From NCBI GenBank assembly GCA_046342195.1, contig JBKDQE010000070.1:1-53373 (forward strand): DNA of 53,373 bases, read 5' to 3'. Below, in pieces: positions 41,807-50,601 of this stretch. The DNA is from CANHBY01 sp046342195. Its GTDB lineage: Bacteria > Pseudomonadota > Gammaproteobacteria > Burkholderiales > Burkholderiaceae_C. How positions within the stretch are numbered: the first letter of the stretch is position 1; every line of letters begins with the position of its first letter. A program made the position numbers and the translations under genes. The notes under the pieces were generated by a model that had not been told where the DNA came from, did not search any database, and saw only the letters and a program-made list of their open reading frames with translations.

Positions 41807-43597
41807 TCAGAATAAATTTTCATTCATTTGCATCAACGGAGCCGCCCCGGCCCGGGCCGAGCGAATCAAGCCCTCAATTTCGGGCAGGAGCTTGGCAAAA
41901 TAAAACCGCGCCGTGAGCAGCTTGGCGCGATAAAAAGGGTCTTGAGTATCGGCTTTTTGAAGGGCGACATGAGCCATGCGGGCCCAAAAATAAGCAAAGA
42001 CCAGGTGCCCCAGCACGCGCAGGTAATCGACCGCCGCGGCCCCCACCTCATCAGGGTTCTGGAGTGATTTCATTCCCAGTTCGGTGGTGAGCCGGGTCAC
42101 CTTGTCAACCAAGTCGGACAGCGGGTTGATGAATTCCTGCATTGATTCATTCACGCCCTCTTCATCAATGAACTGCTGAATAGGGCGACCAAACTTCTTG
42201 AGCTTGGCACCGCCATCTGCCAACACTTTACGCCCCAATAAATCGAGGCCCTGGATGGTGTTGGTTCCTTCGTAAATCATGTTGATACGGGAATCACGCA
42301 CCCATTGCTCCATGCCCCATTCAGCAATATAGCCGTGCCCCCCCAAAACCTGGAGACAGTGAGAGGTCGCCAACCAGCCGTTGTCAGTCAGGAAAGCTTT
42401 GACAATGGGGGTGAGCAACGCCACTTCGTCTGCGGCATCGCGGCGAACTTGTTCGTCAGGGTGGCTGAGCTCCTTGTCGATTTGCAAGGCGGTGTAAATC
42501 GCCAGCGCACGCCCCCCTTCAGCGTAGGCGCGGGCGGTGAGCAGCATTTTTCGGACATCAGGGTGACAGATGATGGGATCGGCTGGTTTTTCGGGCGCCT
42601 TGGGGCCGGTGAGGGATCGCATTTGGAGACGATCCTTGGCGTAGGCCGCGGCATTTTGATAAGCAATTTCGGTCAGCCCCAAAGACTGTATACCAACCCC
42701 CAAACGGGCGATATTCATCATCACGAACATCGCTGACAAGCCTTTGTGGGGCGCGCCAACCAAGGTGCCTTGAGCACCCTCGAGAATCATTTGGCAAGTG
42801 GCATTGCCATGAATTCCCATTTTGTGCTCCAGTGCACCGCAAAAAATAGCATTGCGCGGGCCCAATTGGCCATTGGGCTGAACCAGAAACTTTGGCACCA
42901 CAAACAATGAAATCCCCTTTGAGCCGGCCGGAGCCTCCGGCAATCTGGCCAGCACCAGGTGAATGATGTTCTGCGCCAAGTCGTGCTCGCCGGCAGAGAT
43001 AAAAATCTTCTGCCCCGTGATCCGGTAACTGCCGTCAGGCTGGGGTTCAGCCCGGGTACGCAGCAGGCCGAGGTCGGTTCCGCAGTGGGGCTCAGTCAAG
43101 CACATGGTGCCGGTCCATTCGCCGGAAGTCAGCTTGGGAAGATAAAGGGCCTTTTGCCCCTCGGTGCCGTGAGCCATCAAACACTCATAGGCCCCATGAG
43201 ACAGGCCAGGATACATTGTCCAGGCTTGGTTGGCACTGTTCAGAAACTCGTAAAAAATTTGGTTCAAGGTGACCGGCAAACCTTGCCCGCCAAAGCCAGG
43301 ATCACAAGCCAGTGAGGGCCAGCCCGCCTCAATATACTGGGCATAAGCTTCCTTGAAGCCCTTGGGGGTTGTCACCTCATGGGTTTGCTGATCAAGTTGG
43401 CAACCTTGAATATCCCCGCCCCGATTCAAGGGCAACACCACCCGGGATGCGAACTTTCCTCCTTCTTCCAGGACGGCGTTGAGGGTTTCAACATCCAGCT
43501 CAGCATGCCGGGGCATCTGTTGCCATTCGTGCAGCGCGCCAAACAACTCGTCAAGCAAAAACTGCACATCACGCAGGGGAGGGGTATATTGAGGCAT
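41807..43597 (-). CDS. Acyl-CoA dehydrogenase with C-terminal extension
   Basis: A FAD enzyme of 596 residues for the first oxidation step of fatty acyl-CoA. It has an N-terminal extension (QFLLDELFGALHEW), FGGQGLPVTLNQIFYEF, MCLTEPHCGTDLG, KIFISAGEHDLAQNI, the catalytic glutamate region EWGMEQWVRDSRINMIYEG and TNTIQGLDLLGRKVL, then the C-terminal four-helix domain found in the long AidB-like subfamily. Linked with the following two genes this makes a complete beta-oxidation spiral. The 166-bp gap to the next gene contains a GCCTGAT/ATCAGGC hairpin without a T-run. Confidence 0.94.
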   Translation of the reverse strand: MPQYTPPLRDVQFLLDELFGALHEWQQMPRHAELDVETLNAVLEEGGKFASRVVLPLNRGGDIQGCQLDQQTHEVTTPKGFKEAYAQYIEAGWPSLACDPGFGGQGLPVTLNQIFYEFLNSANQAWTMYPGLSHGAYECLMAHGTEGQKALYLPKLTSGEWTGTMCLTEPHCGTDLGLLRTRAEPQPDGSYRITGQKIFISAGEHDLAQNIIHLVLARLPEAPAGSKGISLFVVPKFLVQPNGQLGPRNAIFCGALEHKMGIHGNATCQMILEGAQGTLVGAPHKGLSAMFVMMNIARLGVGIQSLGLTEIAYQNAAAYAKDRLQMRSLTGPKAPEKPADPIICHPDVRKMLLTARAYAEGGRALAIYTALQIDKELSHPDEQVRRDAADEVALLTPIVKAFLTDNGWLATSHCLQVLGGHGYIAEWGMEQWVRDSRINMIYEGTNTIQGLDLLGRKVLADGGAKLKKFGRPIQQFIDEEGVNESMQEFINPLSDLVDKVTRLTTELGMKSLQNPDEVGAAAVDYLRVLGHLVFAYFWARMAHVALQKADTQDPFYRAKLLTARFYFAKLLPEIEGLIRSARAGAAPLMQMNENLF

Positions 43598-43755
43598 GGC
43601 AAAATTCCTTTGATCAGGATCAGCACCACGGCCAGCTCACGATTCAGCCCGTGCAAGGCCACCGGCAAGCGGCTGCGTTCCGGGCACCAAACAACACCAG
43701 AGACGCCCGCGACAGCCCGATTTTGCCCAATATTCCAACCCATTGGCGCCAGAAT

Positions 43756-43790
43756 TGTCAAAGTTTCGGGAGCGCGTTGAAAGTTTCTGG
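43756..43790 (-). promoter_or_regulatory. Candidate operator repeats and -35 box upstream of the beta-oxidation operon
   Basis: Minus strand: two CCNGAAACTTT repeats (43790-43780 and 43770-43760) spaced 20 bp, two helix turns, with a perfect TTGACA (43761-43756) overlapping the second. A good -10 is not obvious at 17 bp (TTGGAA). The rest of the 331-bp gap 43598-43928 holds no gene. A regulator (for example a TetR-type fatty-acid sensor) binding here is inference. Confidence 0.4.
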
Positions 43791-43928
43791 TTCCAGGGTG
43801 ATTGCATTCGGGCAGGTCATCATTCAAACTGCCGCCGCCTGCTTCGATCATTTTCTGAATACTGTCACTGTGCGCAGCATGCTTGAGCGTCAGGGGGGCT
43901 GCTTGTGCCTATGGCGTTATCCAACTAT

Positions 43929-45353
43929 TCAAAGAATACGTCGTGGGTGTGCAAGCGCTTCATGCGCAGCGTGCAAGCGCCGAACCAGGACGCGGATGAA
44001 TGCTTTATCAAAAAGATGGCGGCAACCAGGGTTGACCTGGGCCAAGGTTTCAGGGTGAAAAGAAATGGTGGTGGCGGCTTCAGTGACCATCACATCGGCA
44101 CTGTGATAACGTAAATCAGGGCTGGGGGCCAAGTACGCCATTTCTCCAACAGAGGTGCCAGCACCCAATTCAGCCACCTTTTTGCCTTCACGAAACACCT
44201 CCACCATCCCGGTCGCAATAATATGAAAGCTTCGTCCTTCCTCTCCTTTTTTATAAAGGGCATGACCCACCGGGAACCGTTCCCACTTGGCACGATGCAC
44301 AACTTCCCAAAGCTCAACATCGCCAAAGTGAGAGAAAAAATCCAGCTGGCGAAGTAAATTGAACCGCTCGGATTCAAGCACGACTTGCCCGGATGAACGA
44401 GGTACCGCCTGGTCTGTGACAAGTTGTGTCAAACTGCGTGCAAACTGCTCCCAACTGCTGTAGCGGGCACCAGGAGTCTTGGAGAGTGCGCGCTGAATAA
44501 ACTCATCGACCGCAGGCGACAAACCCGGGCGCAAGGCGGTCAGGGCGGGTGCTTTGGCATGAAAGATCTGATTCATCAGGGCTGAATGAGCCTGAGCATC
44601 AAAGGGCGGGCGACCGGCAATCAAGTGGTACATCACCGCAGCCAAAGAATACATATCGGCCCGGCAGTCTAATTCGGCGCCATCGAGCTGCTCGGGTGAC
44701 ATATACGCCAAAGACCCGACCCGATACACTTGAGTGGCTTCAGTGGAAAGGTTCAGCACGCTGCCAAAATCAGAAATTTTGATGTCGGTAATTTGACCAT
44801 TGCGCATCACGGTGAGCAAATTGGCAGGCTTGACATCCCGGTGAATCAGCCCTTGATGGTAAACATAATTCAGGGCCATTGCGCACTTGAAAGACAACTC
44901 CATGATCTGCTCAAGGGGCAGGAGCTGATCAGGGCGGCAATGCGCTCGCAAGGTCGAGCCAGCTACATACTCCATCACCAAATAGGGGCCTGCACGGTCA
45001 TCGACCGCATCCAACAGCTTCACCACATAGGGGTGGTTCAACTTGCCAACAAGTGCTGCTTCGGCAGCAAACGAGTGCACGCCACTGTGAGGCCCATCGC
45101 CCGGTAGAGCCGGCTTGATGCGTTTAATCGCCACCGTGCGATCCTGAAAATCATCGTGGCATAAAAAGACATCGCTGGTCGAGCCGGTGCCAATTTGATC
45201 AAGCACCCGGTATTTGCCAATTTTTTCTGGCAGCCCTGCCGCTTTAGAGCCCGGGCCGGGCACGCATTCAAGGGGAATATCCACCGATTTCAATGAGGTG
45301 GCTGAGGCAGCGAGGCTGCCAGAGCGGTGCGGCGGATAATCAGTGGAGTTCAA
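43929..45353 (-). CDS. Ser/Thr protein kinase fused to a cyclic-nucleotide-binding domain
   Basis: The 474-residue protein has a Ser/Thr-rich start (1-40), a eukaryote-like kinase domain (about 46-310): Gly loop DQIGTGSTSDVF, Lys77 in VAIKRIK, catalytic HRDVKPANLL (Asp173), DFG at 195-197, and SLAYMSPEQLDG; then a C-terminal cNMP-binding/CRP-like beta-roll (about 345-465) with GHALYKKGEEGRSFHIIATG and ELGAGTSVGEMAYL. No membrane segment, so it is cytosolic. The fusion suggests kinase activity tuned by a small nucleotide, but the arginine expected to bind phosphate is not plainly conserved. TTG 45353 or GTG 45284 is the start. Confidence 0.92.
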   Translation of the reverse strand: MNSTDYPPHRSGSLAASATSLKSVDIPLECVPGPGSKAAGLPEKIGKYRVLDQIGTGSTSDVFLCHDDFQDRTVAIKRIKPALPGDGPHSGVHSFAAEAALVGKLNHPYVVKLLDAVDDRAGPYLVMEYVAGSTLRAHCRPDQLLPLEQIMELSFKCAMALNYVYHQGLIHRDVKPANLLTVMRNGQITDIKISDFGSVLNLSTEATQVYRVGSLAYMSPEQLDGAELDCRADMYSLAAVMYHLIAGRPPFDAQAHSALMNQIFHAKAPALTALRPGLSPAVDEFIQRALSKTPGARYSSWEQFARSLTQLVTDQAVPRSSGQVVLESERFNLLRQLDFFSHFGDVELWEVVHRAKWERFPVGHALYKKGEEGRSFHIIATGMVEVFREGKKVAELGAGTSVGEMAYLAPSPDLRYHSADVMVTEAATTISFHPETLAQVNPGCRHLFDKAFIRVLVRRLHAAHEALAHPRRIL

Positions 45354-45483
45354 TTTTAAACCTGACTTTCATGTCTGGTGGTCAAATACTTGGCAGCCTG
45401 TCGAAGTGGGAGCGTCGAAAGCGACAATCAAAACCACAAGATTAACGCAAAGCCATTTTGGCAGCATAAAGGGTGATGAGCTT

Positions 45484-45502
45484 AAGGAACCTCTGCAAAA
45501 CC
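45484..45502. repeat. Solo end of the 170-bp MITE family
   Basis: AAGGAACCTCTGCAAAACC equals the first 19 bases of the MITE end at 15151, also preceded by CTT. No partner is found downstream; it lies in the 239-bp gap between the kinase and SDR genes, which holds no gene. Confidence 0.6.
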
Positions 45503-45592
45503 TTGCTGACCTCTTTGAAGCCTCATTGAGCATCAGCACTGCTGTCGTTTGCGTATTGCATTCTCATCTGAGCTTCTTCTTATTTGGCGGAG

Positions 45593-46366
45593 ATGATCGT
45601 GAAAAGATTGCTTGGCAAAGTGGCCGTGGTGACGGGTGCAGCGATGGGGCTTGGAAAAGCCATTGCCCTGCGAATGGCCGAGGAGGGGGCGTCGGTGGCC
45701 TTGCTGGACACACAAGAAGATGCCGGAGCCGACGCGGCCAAGCAGTTGCAGGCCCAAGACCGGGTGGCTCATTTTTGGCCCTGTGATGTCAGTCGGGAGG
45801 AGCAAGTTCGAGCTATTTTGGCCGCAGTGGCAAGCCACTTTGGGCGCCTCGATTGCCTCGTCAATAATGCGGGCGTTGCCGGGGTCAATAAGCCCACGCA
45901 TGAGGTCACCGAAGCTGAATGGGATTGGGTTCAGGCGGTGAATGTGAAGGGGGTTTTTTTTGGAACCAAATATGCCATTCCTTATTTGAAGCGGGCAGGG
46001 GGTGGCAGCATCATCAATTTGTCGTCGATCTATGGGCTGGTGGGCGGTGCTGATGTGCCTCCATATCACGCATCAAAGGGCGCTGTGCGGCTCATGACAA
46101 AAACAGATGCCCTGATTTACGCATCAGACAAAATCAGAGTCAATTCGATTCACCCGGGTTTCATTTGGACGCCCATGGTGGCAGCACATTTAAGCGCCCA
46201 AGGAGATTTGCAAGCCGCCCGAAAACAAGCCGATGCCCTGCACCCCTTGGGTCATATCGGCGAACCTGATGATATCGCTTGGGGGGCGGTCTATTTGGCT
46301 TCTGATGAAGCCAAGTTTGTCACGGGTGCCGAGCTGGTGATTGATGGCGGCTACACCGCACGCTAG
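45593..46366 (+). CDS. SDR-family oxidoreductase
   Basis: A classical short-chain dehydrogenase of about 257 residues: cofactor motif VTGAAMGLGKAIAL, Asp after the second strand (ALLDTQED) favouring NAD, NNAGVAG, INLSSIYGLVG (catalytic Ser), YHASKGAVRLM (Tyr/Lys), HPGFIWTPMV and the C-terminal LVIDGGYTAR. The substrate is unknown. ATG 45593 is used; GTG 45599 has a better placed GGAG. The last 26 bases overlap the next gene. Confidence 0.92.
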   Translation: MIVKRLLGKVAVVTGAAMGLGKAIALRMAEEGASVALLDTQEDAGADAAKQLQAQDRVAHFWPCDVSREEQVRAILAAVASHFGRLDCLVNNAGVAGVNKPTHEVTEAEWDWVQAVNVKGVFFGTKYAIPYLKRAGGGSIINLSSIYGLVGGADVPPYHASKGAVRLMTKTDALIYASDKIRVNSIHPGFIWTPMVAAHLSAQGDLQAARKQADALHPLGHIGEPDDIAWGAVYLASDEAKFVTGAELVIDGGYTAR

Positions 46367-47195
46367 GGCTTCTTTTTTGGACTGGTTCGGCAGGCTGTTG
46401 CGACCTGGGCTGATGGTTTCCTGGGCCTTGGCCGCTTGTGCCCGGATGGTTTGCGCACAAGCAGACAGTTTGGCCCAAGCTCCGCCGTCTTTGACTGATT
46501 TGCGGGTTCGATTTGATCACGACGTGACTCACCGTGTGGCGGTTCCCCTGGACGAGCAGATCGCTTACATGACGCAACTCGACGATGAGTTGATTGCTGC
46601 AGGTCAAGGCCTGAGTGTGCATCAATTTGTTATTTTGGTGGATCGAAGCACGAAGGTTCAAATTGTGGCTTTACTTTGGGGGAAAATATCCTCTTGGGTG
46701 TGGCTGGGCGCCAGCCGCGCATCCACCGGCATGGTGGGCCGGTTTGAGCATTTTGAAACCCCTTTGGGGGTGTTTGAGCACAGCTTGGCAAACCCTGATT
46801 TTCGCGCCGAAGGCACTTACAACAAGTGGCATATTCGTGGATATGGGCGCCAAGGCATGAGGGTTTATGACCTTGGCTGGGTGCGAACCGAGAAGGGTTG
46901 GGGCCACGGTGGTGAGGGCCAGATGCGGCTGCAAATGCACGCCACCGACCCTGATTGGCTGGAGCCGCTCTTGGGGCGTGCGGCTTCCAAGGGGTGTATT
47001 CGGATTGCGGCCAGCTTGAACGATTTTATTGATCGCTATGGCCTGTTGGATGAAGATTATTTTCTGGCAGAAAAGCGGGGCCAGCTGCTATGGGTGTTGA
47101 GGCCGGATCGGCAAGCCACTTTTTGGCCGGGCCGTTATGTGGTGGTGGTCGATTCGATGCGCCAATCAAGGCCCGATTGGCTTCGTTTGCCTTAG
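46341..47195 (+). CDS. L,D-transpeptidase (YkuD)-like protein
   Basis: The 284-residue protein has a hydrophobic signal-like stretch (about 22-40, ending VCAQA), a mature domain with a central beta structure, and the YkuD active site: His200 in RLQMHATDP followed by ASKGCIR with Cys219. Such enzymes cross-link peptidoglycan or attach proteins to it in the periplasm. Spacing of His and Cys fits the family, though the rest is divergent. The ATG lies within the 3' end of the SDR gene (overlap 26 bp), so translation may be coupled. Confidence 0.8.
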   Translation: MMAATPHARASFLDWFGRLLRPGLMVSWALAACARMVCAQADSLAQAPPSLTDLRVRFDHDVTHRVAVPLDEQIAYMTQLDDELIAAGQGLSVHQFVILVDRSTKVQIVALLWGKISSWVWLGASRASTGMVGRFEHFETPLGVFEHSLANPDFRAEGTYNKWHIRGYGRQGMRVYDLGWVRTEKGWGHGGEGQMRLQMHATDPDWLEPLLGRAASKGCIRIAASLNDFIDRYGLLDEDYFLAEKRGQLLWVLRPDRQATFWPGRYVVVVDSMRQSRPDWLRLP

Positions 47196-47202
47196 GCCCC
47201 AG

Positions 47203-47233
47203 AAAAAAGCCCCGCCAACATGCGGGGCTTTTG
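47203..47233. terminator. Bidirectional terminator between the YkuD-like gene and ompA
   Basis: AAAAGCCCCGC (47205-47215) pairs with GCGGGGCTTTT (47222-47232); A-runs on the left and T-runs on the right serve both convergent genes. Confidence 0.92.
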
Positions 47234-47255
47234 GAGTTTAAAAACCGCGAGAGGG

Positions 47256-47924
47256 TCAGCGAGCCGTGCTGGTGCCAACAACTTCAATTTCAACGCGACG
47301 GTTCTTTTGGCGACCGTCCATGGTCTTGTTGTCGGCCACGGGTTGTTTTTCGCCCTTGCCTTCAGTGTAGACACGAGACTTGTCAACACCTTTGCTGGTT
47401 AAATAGGTTTTCACCGCCTCGGAGCGGCGCAGCGACAAAGATTGGTTGTAAGCATCGGTGCCGACAGAGTCTGTGTGGCCTACCGCAACGATCACTTCAA
47501 GGTTGATGCCACTGAGTTTGGTGATGACGTCATCCAGCTTGGCCCGCCCCTCAGGCTTGAGGTTTGACTTGTCAAAATCAAAGAAAGCGTCAGCAGCAAA
47601 CGTGACCTTTTTGCTCACCGGTGCAGGGGGAGCAACGACAACAGGCGCAGGAACGGGAACCGGCGCCATCATGGGAGCGGGAGCCTGCTTGGGAGCCGGA
47701 GCGGGGGCCGCGGCCACCGGAGCCTGAGGCGCCAAGGCACCATCGCAACTGGTTGATGCAGTGGCTGGAGTCCAGTTGGTGCTGCGCCAGCAAGCCTCAT
47801 TGGTGCCGTTTTTCCAGACGCCGCCAAATGGGCTGACCCAGTTGGCCCCAGGGTTGGACTGGGCCATGACAGAAATTGACATCATGCCAGCAATCAAGGC
47901 GAATGCTGCTTTTTGAAGTTTCAT
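47256..47924 (-). CDS. ompA: OmpA-family peptidoglycan-binding outer-membrane protein
   Basis: A 222-residue exported protein: signal peptide (MKLQKAAFALIAGMMSISVM, cleaved before AQSNPG), a short Trp-containing part (WVSPFGGVWKNGTNEACWRS), a Pro/Ala/Val-rich linker (about 65-100) and the OmpA C-terminal domain with FDFDKSNLKPEGRAKLDD, VGHTDSVGTDAYNQSLS and GRQKNRRVEIEV, which binds peptidoglycan. It lacks the beta-barrel of enterobacterial OmpA, as is usual in this group. AGAGGAG lies upstream of the ATG. Confidence 0.94.
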   Translation of the reverse strand: MKLQKAAFALIAGMMSISVMAQSNPGANWVSPFGGVWKNGTNEACWRSTNWTPATASTSCDGALAPQAPVAAAPAPAPKQAPAPMMAPVPVPAPVVVAPPAPVSKKVTFAADAFFDFDKSNLKPEGRAKLDDVITKLSGINLEVIVAVGHTDSVGTDAYNQSLSLRRSEAVKTYLTSKGVDKSRVYTEGKGEKQPVADNKTMDGRQKNRRVEIEVVGTSTAR

Positions 47925-48190
47925 TGGAGGGCTCCTCTTGAATCAATGGGGGTGGAGTGATCAAAAACTTTTACTTGAAAAGTTGAATTTCCCGGATGCC
48001 ATAAAGTGTCGGTTTTATAAAAAACTGACCTCAAAAATTTTTGAAGGAAGATGGCTTGTATTCAGTGCAGGCAACCATCCGGGTAAACAAAATTGAGTAC
48101 AAACACCAACAGAGTAAACCCTTGATTGTGCCATAGCATGCTGCCAAATAGGGTAAATCTTTGCATGGCTTTTGATATTGTCCCTGTCTG

Positions 48191-48290
48191 GAGGGGTTTT
48201 ACAGAGGTTCCTTCAATGGTTCGGTTATATTGGGGCTGCTTCCAGAACTCCTCCTGGCGATCGCCGCGAGGGGTTTTGCAGACGTCCCTT
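48191..48290. repeat. Two degenerate MITE ends in direct orientation
   Basis: GAGGGGTTTTACAGAGGTTC (48191 on) and GAGGGGTTTTGCAGACGTCC (48268 on) both match the right end of the MITE at 15151-15320 with one and two changes. The second is preceded by GGCGATCGCCGC, which is also the inner sequence next to the left end of that MITE, so about 35 bp are homologous. They look like remnants of nested or deleted copies. The gap 47925-48339 otherwise holds the ompA upstream region and no gene. Confidence 0.7.
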
Positions 48291-48339
48291 AACCAGATTT
48301 CGGCGCTTTATCAGTTTTCCCAGGGCCTGGATGAACACC

Positions 48340-48750
48340 ATGTTTCGCTGTTTTTTTTCTTATGTTGCCGCCGGCCTTTTGTGCGTACTCCCCCCTGTGG
48401 TTCAAGCTCAATATGTCGGGCCTGTGTCAGTGAGCCGCCATTTCAGCGCCAATGTACTCAGGGGCGAAATTGTTTTTGCCCTGCCGCCAGAGGTTCAACT
48501 CAATGAGAACCATACTCGCACGGCGCCAGGCCTCCGTATTCGGAATGCGCAAAATATGCTGGTCATGTCTCAAACGCTCATCGGCCAAAAGTTTCTTGTG
48601 CACTATGCCCTCGAAGAGGCGACCGGGCTCATCAAAGATATCTGGATTTTGAGCCCCACTGAAGCCGCCAGAGAACCTTGGCCCCGAACACCCACAGAGG
48701 CCAGAAATTGGCAATTTGATACCACCTCCCAACGTTGGGTGCGGCCTTGA
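48340..48750 (+). CDS. Small secreted hypothetical protein
   Basis: A 136-residue product with a signal peptide (FFSYVAAGLLCVLPPVVQA, then QYVG). The mature part includes SRHFSANVLRGEIVFALPPE, LRIRNAQNMLVM and VHYALEEATGLIKDIWIL, an all-beta-like pattern that recurs in small proteins encoded next to miaB in Burkholderiales; its role is unknown. ATG 48331 (three residues longer) is the alternative; the open frame further upstream is MITE-derived. Confidence 0.8.
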   Translation: MFRCFFSYVAAGLLCVLPPVVQAQYVGPVSVSRHFSANVLRGEIVFALPPEVQLNENHTRTAPGLRIRNAQNMLVMSQTLIGQKFLVHYALEEATGLIKDIWILSPTEAAREPWPRTPTEARNWQFDTTSQRWVRP

Positions 48751-48812
48751 TCTGCGTGCCTTGAGTATCCGCTGCTTTTTTTGTTTTTTTCTTGTCCCTA
48801 CAGGAGGGCCTT

Positions 48813-50144
48813 GTGGCCCCTAAAGTCTTTATCAAAACTTTTGGCTGCCAGATGAACGAGTATGACTCGGACAAAATGGCCGATGTGCTTCAAGCCGCCG
48901 AGGGTTATGAACCAACGTCCGATGTCGAAGAAGCTGACCTGATTCTTTTCAATACCTGTTCTGTGCGCGAAAAAGCGCAGGAAAAAGTCTTCAGTGATCT
49001 AGGCCGCATCAAGCACCTCAAATCCAGAGGTGTAATGATCGGTGTGGGTGGCTGTGTGGCCAGCCAGGAAGGGGCTGCCCTCATTGAGCGTGCGCCTTAT
49101 GTCGATGTCGTTTTTGGGCCTCAGACTTTGCATCGGCTGCCTGCACTTTTGAAGCAGCGGCGGGAGCAGCTCAAGCCCCAGGTTGACATCAGCTTCCCTG
49201 AAATCGAAAAATTTGATCATCTGCCGCCTGCCCGCCAAGAAGGCCCCACGGCATTTGTGTCTATCATGGAGGGCTGTTCAAAGTATTGCAGTTATTGTGT
49301 GGTGCCATATACCCGGGGTGAAGAAGTTTCGCGCCCTTTGGATGATGTTTTGAGTGAAATTGCCGGGCTGGTGGCCCGGGGTGCCAAAGAAATTACCTTG
49401 CTGGGCCAAAATGTGAATGCTTATCGGGGGGCGATGGGCCACACCCCTGACATTGCCGATTTTGCGACCCTGATCGACTATCTGGCCGATGTTCCAGGGA
49501 TTGAGCGCATCCGCTACACCACCAGCCACCCCAAAGAATTCACGCAGCGCCTCATTGATGTCTATGCTCGCGTGCCGCAGCTGGTGAACCACCTGCATCT
49601 TCCTGTGCAACATGGCAGTGATCGTATTTTGATGGCGATGAAACGTGGCTACACCGCCATGGAATTCAAGAGCACCATCCGTAAGCTGCGCGCGGTGCGT
49701 CCGAATATCAGTGTATCGAGTGATTTTATTGTGGGCTTTCCTGGCGAAACCGACGAAGATTTTGCCAAGCTGATGAAGCTCGTTGACGATGTTGGCTTTG
49801 ATGCCAGTTTCACTTTTGTCTACAGCCCCCGACCGGGCACCCCGGCAGCCGCCCTGCCGGATGACACCCCTCCAGACATCAAGCTCCAAAGGCTTCAAGT
49901 GCTGCAAACCACCATCGATGCACAGGCCAAGCGCCTCAGTGAGGCCATGGTCGGTGGCGTACAACGCATTCTTGTGGAAGGCCCTTCCCGCAAAGATGCC
50001 CTCGAACTTGCAGGCCGCACCGAGTGCAATCGAACCGTGAATTTCAAGGGCCATCCGCGCCTGATCGGGCAGATGATCAAGGTTCGCATCACCGACGCGT
50101 TCTCTCACACGCTCAGGGGCGAAGTACTCACGTCTGAAGTCTGA
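48813..50144 (+). CDS. miaB: tRNA-2-methylthio-N6-dimethylallyladenosine synthase MiaB
   Basis: A radical-SAM enzyme that adds the 2-methylthio group to i6A37 of tRNAs reading U-starting codons. The 443 residues begin KVFIKTFGCQMNEYDS, with three cysteines for the auxiliary cluster (FGCQMN, NTCSVRE, GGCVAS) and the SAM-cluster motif CSKYCSYC (about 150). SVSSDFIVGFPGET and a C-terminal TRAM domain follow. GTG 48813 is the start because AGGAGG precedes it; an upstream TTG at 48792 is open but not used. Confidence 0.97.
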   Translation: MAPKVFIKTFGCQMNEYDSDKMADVLQAAEGYEPTSDVEEADLILFNTCSVREKAQEKVFSDLGRIKHLKSRGVMIGVGGCVASQEGAALIERAPYVDVVFGPQTLHRLPALLKQRREQLKPQVDISFPEIEKFDHLPPARQEGPTAFVSIMEGCSKYCSYCVVPYTRGEEVSRPLDDVLSEIAGLVARGAKEITLLGQNVNAYRGAMGHTPDIADFATLIDYLADVPGIERIRYTTSHPKEFTQRLIDVYARVPQLVNHLHLPVQHGSDRILMAMKRGYTAMEFKSTIRKLRAVRPNISVSSDFIVGFPGETDEDFAKLMKLVDDVGFDASFTFVYSPRPGTPAAALPDDTPPDIKLQRLQVLQTTIDAQAKRLSEAMVGGVQRILVEGPSRKDALELAGRTECNRTVNFKGHPRLIGQMIKVRITDAFSHTLRGEVLTSEV

Positions 50145-50197
50145 GGCAGCCGCATCGAAGGCGCCGCCCAAGCCTGCTTGGATCGTGGAAAAAATCG

Positions 50198-50395
50198 TCA
50201 ATGAGCCTGAAATTCCTCGACCGCCGGGGCGGCATATTCACGCCCGACCATGGCCCGGGCGAACAAATAATTTTCAATGGCCATCGGGCTGAGGGCGTCC
50301 AAATCAACATGGCCATCCGCATCGCAGGGAAAACACAGTGCGCGGCCTTCGTGGAACAGCGATTGAAACCGTACAACGTAAGCTGACTGCATCAT
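50198..50395 (-). CDS. Conserved 65-residue hypothetical protein
   Basis: A small cytosolic protein with the pattern YVVRFQSLFHEGRALCFPCD, DGHVDLDALS, and NYLFARAMVGREYAAPAVEE that I have seen in Burkholderiales as a family without a function. ATG 50395 follows GGGAGG; ATG 50392 is also possible. The two cysteines in LCFPCD are spaced like a minimal redox or metal pair, but the second partner pair is lacking. It stands alone, antisense, between miaB and coaBC. The 206 bp upstream (50396-50601) contain no gene. Confidence 0.75.
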   Translation of the reverse strand: MMQSAYVVRFQSLFHEGRALCFPCDADGHVDLDALSPMAIENYLFARAMVGREYAAPAVEEFQAH

Positions 50396-50601
50396 GGATG
50401 CCCTCCCCATCGCGTTGGCGTCATGACCCTACTGTGGGCTTCCATGCGTTGCGCAAGGGGTTTAAAACAGGCTCAAACACCAAGCTTATTGAAAGTTTTG
50501 AAAGGGAACCTTTGCGCGCTGAAACGTGAAAAAATGCTTGGGCTGAGCGGCTGAGTCAAAATAAAGCATGCTGGTACTTAAAACATTCCCACAGGGACAA
50601 C

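Noticed and set aside
43426..43851. 141-codon minus-strand frame upstream of the acyl-CoA dehydrogenase
   Set aside because: More than a third lies out of frame within the dehydrogenase gene and the remainder has no protein character; the gap is better read as a regulatory region.
45343..45786. 147-codon plus frame between kinase and SDR genes
   Set aside because: Contains the MITE end and then runs out of frame through the SDR gene.
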